DNA of 7,491 bases, taken from Candidatus Kapaibacterium sp. (lineage in GTDB: Bacteria; Bacteroidota; Ignavibacteria; Kapaibacteriales; UBA2268). Position numbers and translations under genes: made by a program. The stretch is taken from the NCBI GenBank assembly GCA_030835065.1, contig JAUQWR010000582.1:1-7491 (forward strand), given 5' to 3'. A model generated the notes under the pieces. The model did not search any database. It had not been told where the DNA came from and worked only from the letters and a program-made list of their open reading frames with translations. The stretch's first letter is position 1, and every line of letters starts with the position of its first letter. Of this stretch, positions 5,954 through 7,491 are shown one piece after another.

Positions 5954-7491
5954 ATATATTGTATTTTGAGCCATTTCTCTAAAAGTATCATCATGAGTAA
6001 TTATTATTGCTTGTTTCATACTTTTTAACAATTTTGAAAGAGAATCAGCCAGAGCGGCTCTCCTTTCAAGGTCCAGATTGACTGTTGGCTCGTCGAATGC
6101 TGCAAAATCTGCACCTGATAATATTAGATTTAAAGCAGCTCTGATTGAAAGTGCTAATGATACTTGCTCGCCTCCTGATAATTGCTCAAACTTTCTTGCA
6201 TTTTCCATACTTCCATCAATTGATAGGAACACTTGATAATTATTTCCTTCTTCATTACTCCATAAAACGCAATCATTGGTCCCGCTTATTAGTCTATAAT
6301 TATCTGTAGCAACTGGTTCGATTGATTTTAATACTCTATTAGCAACAAGTTGTCCCATATCCTTTAATCGATTTATAAATATTTCACTTAAAGCAATTTT
6401 CTTAGTTAAGATTTCATTAATTTGAAGATACTCATCATGCTTTAGAATTAATGCATTGTTGTTTTCAATATCTCTCAGCTTATTATTCATATCAACTTTG
6501 AGACTAGTTAACTTTTGTCTGCAATTTTCGGTATCATTTTCAATTTGCTTTTTTAATTCTTTTGCTTCGTCATATTCTTTAGGATTAAATTCAGCCTTCA
6601 TTTTCTCTAAATTTTGATTAACTAATCTTAAGGTCTCTTGATTTCGTTCAATCTCAGATTCAATACTCTTTATATCTGCTAAAATTTCATCTTTCATTGA
6701 TGCAATTTCAATATTCGCAATATAGATATCATATTTTTCTTGTAATTTATTAAGTTCTTCAGACAGAGAAATTGACTTAGATTTATATTCTTCAAAATCA
6801 ATTAATGTATTGTCGAGTTCTTGTATTTTCTGAGTCAATTCATGTTTTATCTTGGCAATTTCGTTTGTTTTTTGAATAAAATCAGAAATATCATTTTTTA
6901 GGGAGTTTAGTTTATTTTGATTTTTAGCAATATTCAAATTTAAGTCTTCAAATTGTTTTTTCAAGGATAATAGTTCTGTTTCAATTATTGATCTATTATT
7001 TGCAATATCATTTAGTTTATCAATTGCAATATCTCTTATTAATGAATAGTTTTCATTATCATTAATTACAATATCCATATCAATAATTATCTTAGCTAAA
7101 TTAGCATTTATAACATCACATTTCAAACTTTTAATTTCTAAATCTTTTCCTGCTAATTCAATATTTTTCAATGATTCATGATAATTTTTTATTCGTATTT
7201 CAATATTTGACTTTTCAGAGATTAATACTTGTTTTTGTGATTCTGAATTGACATAATCAAGTAATTGTATGTTGAATTGATTCAAGTCCTGACTTAGCTT
7301 ATCATGCTTTGATTCAAAATAATTTGATTTAGAATCTTCGGTTATATTCTTACAATTCTCTTGAAGAATGGGACAAAGACCGTTGCTCAACTGTTTTTGT
7401 GCATCAAGATTATCATTAATTCTATCTTTTAAATTTTGAATTTTAAGATTAATACTCTTTTTGGCTTCTAAATCTATATCTATTTTTTTAA
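5930..7491 (-). CDS. sbcC: SbcC/Rad50-family SMC-like ATPase, C-terminal part (start beyond right edge)
   Basis: The frame is open from the right edge to a TAG at 5930-5932, giving 519 visible residues; the N-terminal lobe with Walker A is outside the window. Members of this family pair with an Mre11/SbcD nuclease to process DNA ends and hairpins. In order the visible part has a coil segment at the edge, a hook-like motif CPILQENC at 7352-7375, a charged heptad-like coiled coil from about 7330 to 6370, then the ABC C-terminal lobe: signature LSGGEQ at 6164-6181, Walker B FAAFDEPT near 6086-6106 followed by the D-loop VNLD, and the switch histidine in IITHDD near 5990-6005. The hook has C-x6-C spacing instead of the classical CxxC. 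About 480 residues follow the hook, which suggests a full length near 1000, like E. coli SbcC. TTG at 7390 is not the start, because the frame continues upstream. No sbcD is visible. A related SMC-like ATPase other than SbcC proper is possible. Confidence 0.85.
   Translation of the reverse strand, partial: KKIDIDLEAKKSINLKIQNLKDRINDNLDAQKQLSNGLCPILQENCKNITEDSKSNYFESKHDKLSQDLNQFNIQLLDYVNSESQKQVLISEKSNIEIRIKNYHESLKNIELAGKDLEIKSLKCDVINANLAKIIIDMDIVINDNENYSLIRDIAIDKLNDIANNRSIIETELLSLKKQFEDLNLNIAKNQNKLNSLKNDISDFIQKTNEIAKIKHELTQKIQELDNTLIDFEEYKSKSISLSEELNKLQEKYDIYIANIEIASMKDEILADIKSIESEIERNQETLRLVNQNLEKMKAEFNPKEYDEAKELKKQIENDTENCRQKLTSLKVDMNNKLRDIENNNALILKHDEYLQINEILTKKIALSEIFINRLKDMGQLVANRVLKSIEPVATDNYRLISGTNDCVLWSNEEGNNYQVFLSIDGSMENARKFEQLSGGEQVSLALSIRAALNLILSGADFAAFDEPTVNLDLERRAALADSLSKLLKSMKQAIIITHDDTFREMAQNTIYLSKARSD

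Noticed and set aside
1..7491. Mobile element, prophage, defence island or CRISPR content
   Set aside because: No transposase, integrase, repeats or spacers were seen; the SbcC-like gene alone is an ordinary housekeeping repair gene and not evidence of a defence system.

Overview
This AT-rich window (GC by eye about 30 percent) is almost wholly coding and holds a complete chorismate (shikimate) pathway beside a partial DNA-repair ATPase gene. The organism looks like a member of the Bacteroidota/FCB group. The start codons mostly lack Shine-Dalgarno sequences, one promoter candidate matches the Bacteroidota -7 consensus TAnnTTTG, and the EPSP synthase carries a CGES..LR-type motif of the kind I associate with that phylum. 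The placement is an inference; a deep-branching or uncultured FCB lineage would also fit.

Minus strand, read from about 4900 down to 1: a chorismate mutase-DAHP synthase fusion (aroF), 3-dehydroquinate synthase (aroB), a type I 3-dehydroquinate dehydratase (aroD), a shikimate dehydrogenase-shikimate kinase fusion (aroE-aroK) and EPSP synthase (aroA, which runs off the left edge). The gene order equals the reaction order, steps 1 to 6. Each gene overlaps the next by 8 to 17 bases, so this is almost certainly one translationally coupled operon.

Plus strand, 4979-5953: chorismate synthase (aroC, step 7), divergent from the operon across an intergenic gap of about 78 bases that must hold both promoters. 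Together the six genes supply all seven enzymes from PEP plus erythrose-4-phosphate to chorismate. The chorismate mutase domain fused to the first enzyme probably senses pathway product.

Minus strand, 5930-7491: the C-terminal part of an SbcC/Rad50-type ATPase, containing a hook-like cysteine motif, a long coiled coil and the C-terminal ABC lobe. Its start and Walker A lobe lie beyond the right edge. It overlaps the 3' end of aroC tail-to-tail by 24 bases.

I saw no RNA genes, mobile elements, CRISPR arrays or large repeats, and there is no gene-free stretch over 100 bases. The most notable points are the pathway-ordered overlapping operon, the AroE-AroK fusion, active-site changes in AroD and in the chorismate mutase domain, an alanine at the glyphosate-sensitivity position of AroA, and an atypical CX6C hook in the SbcC-like protein.
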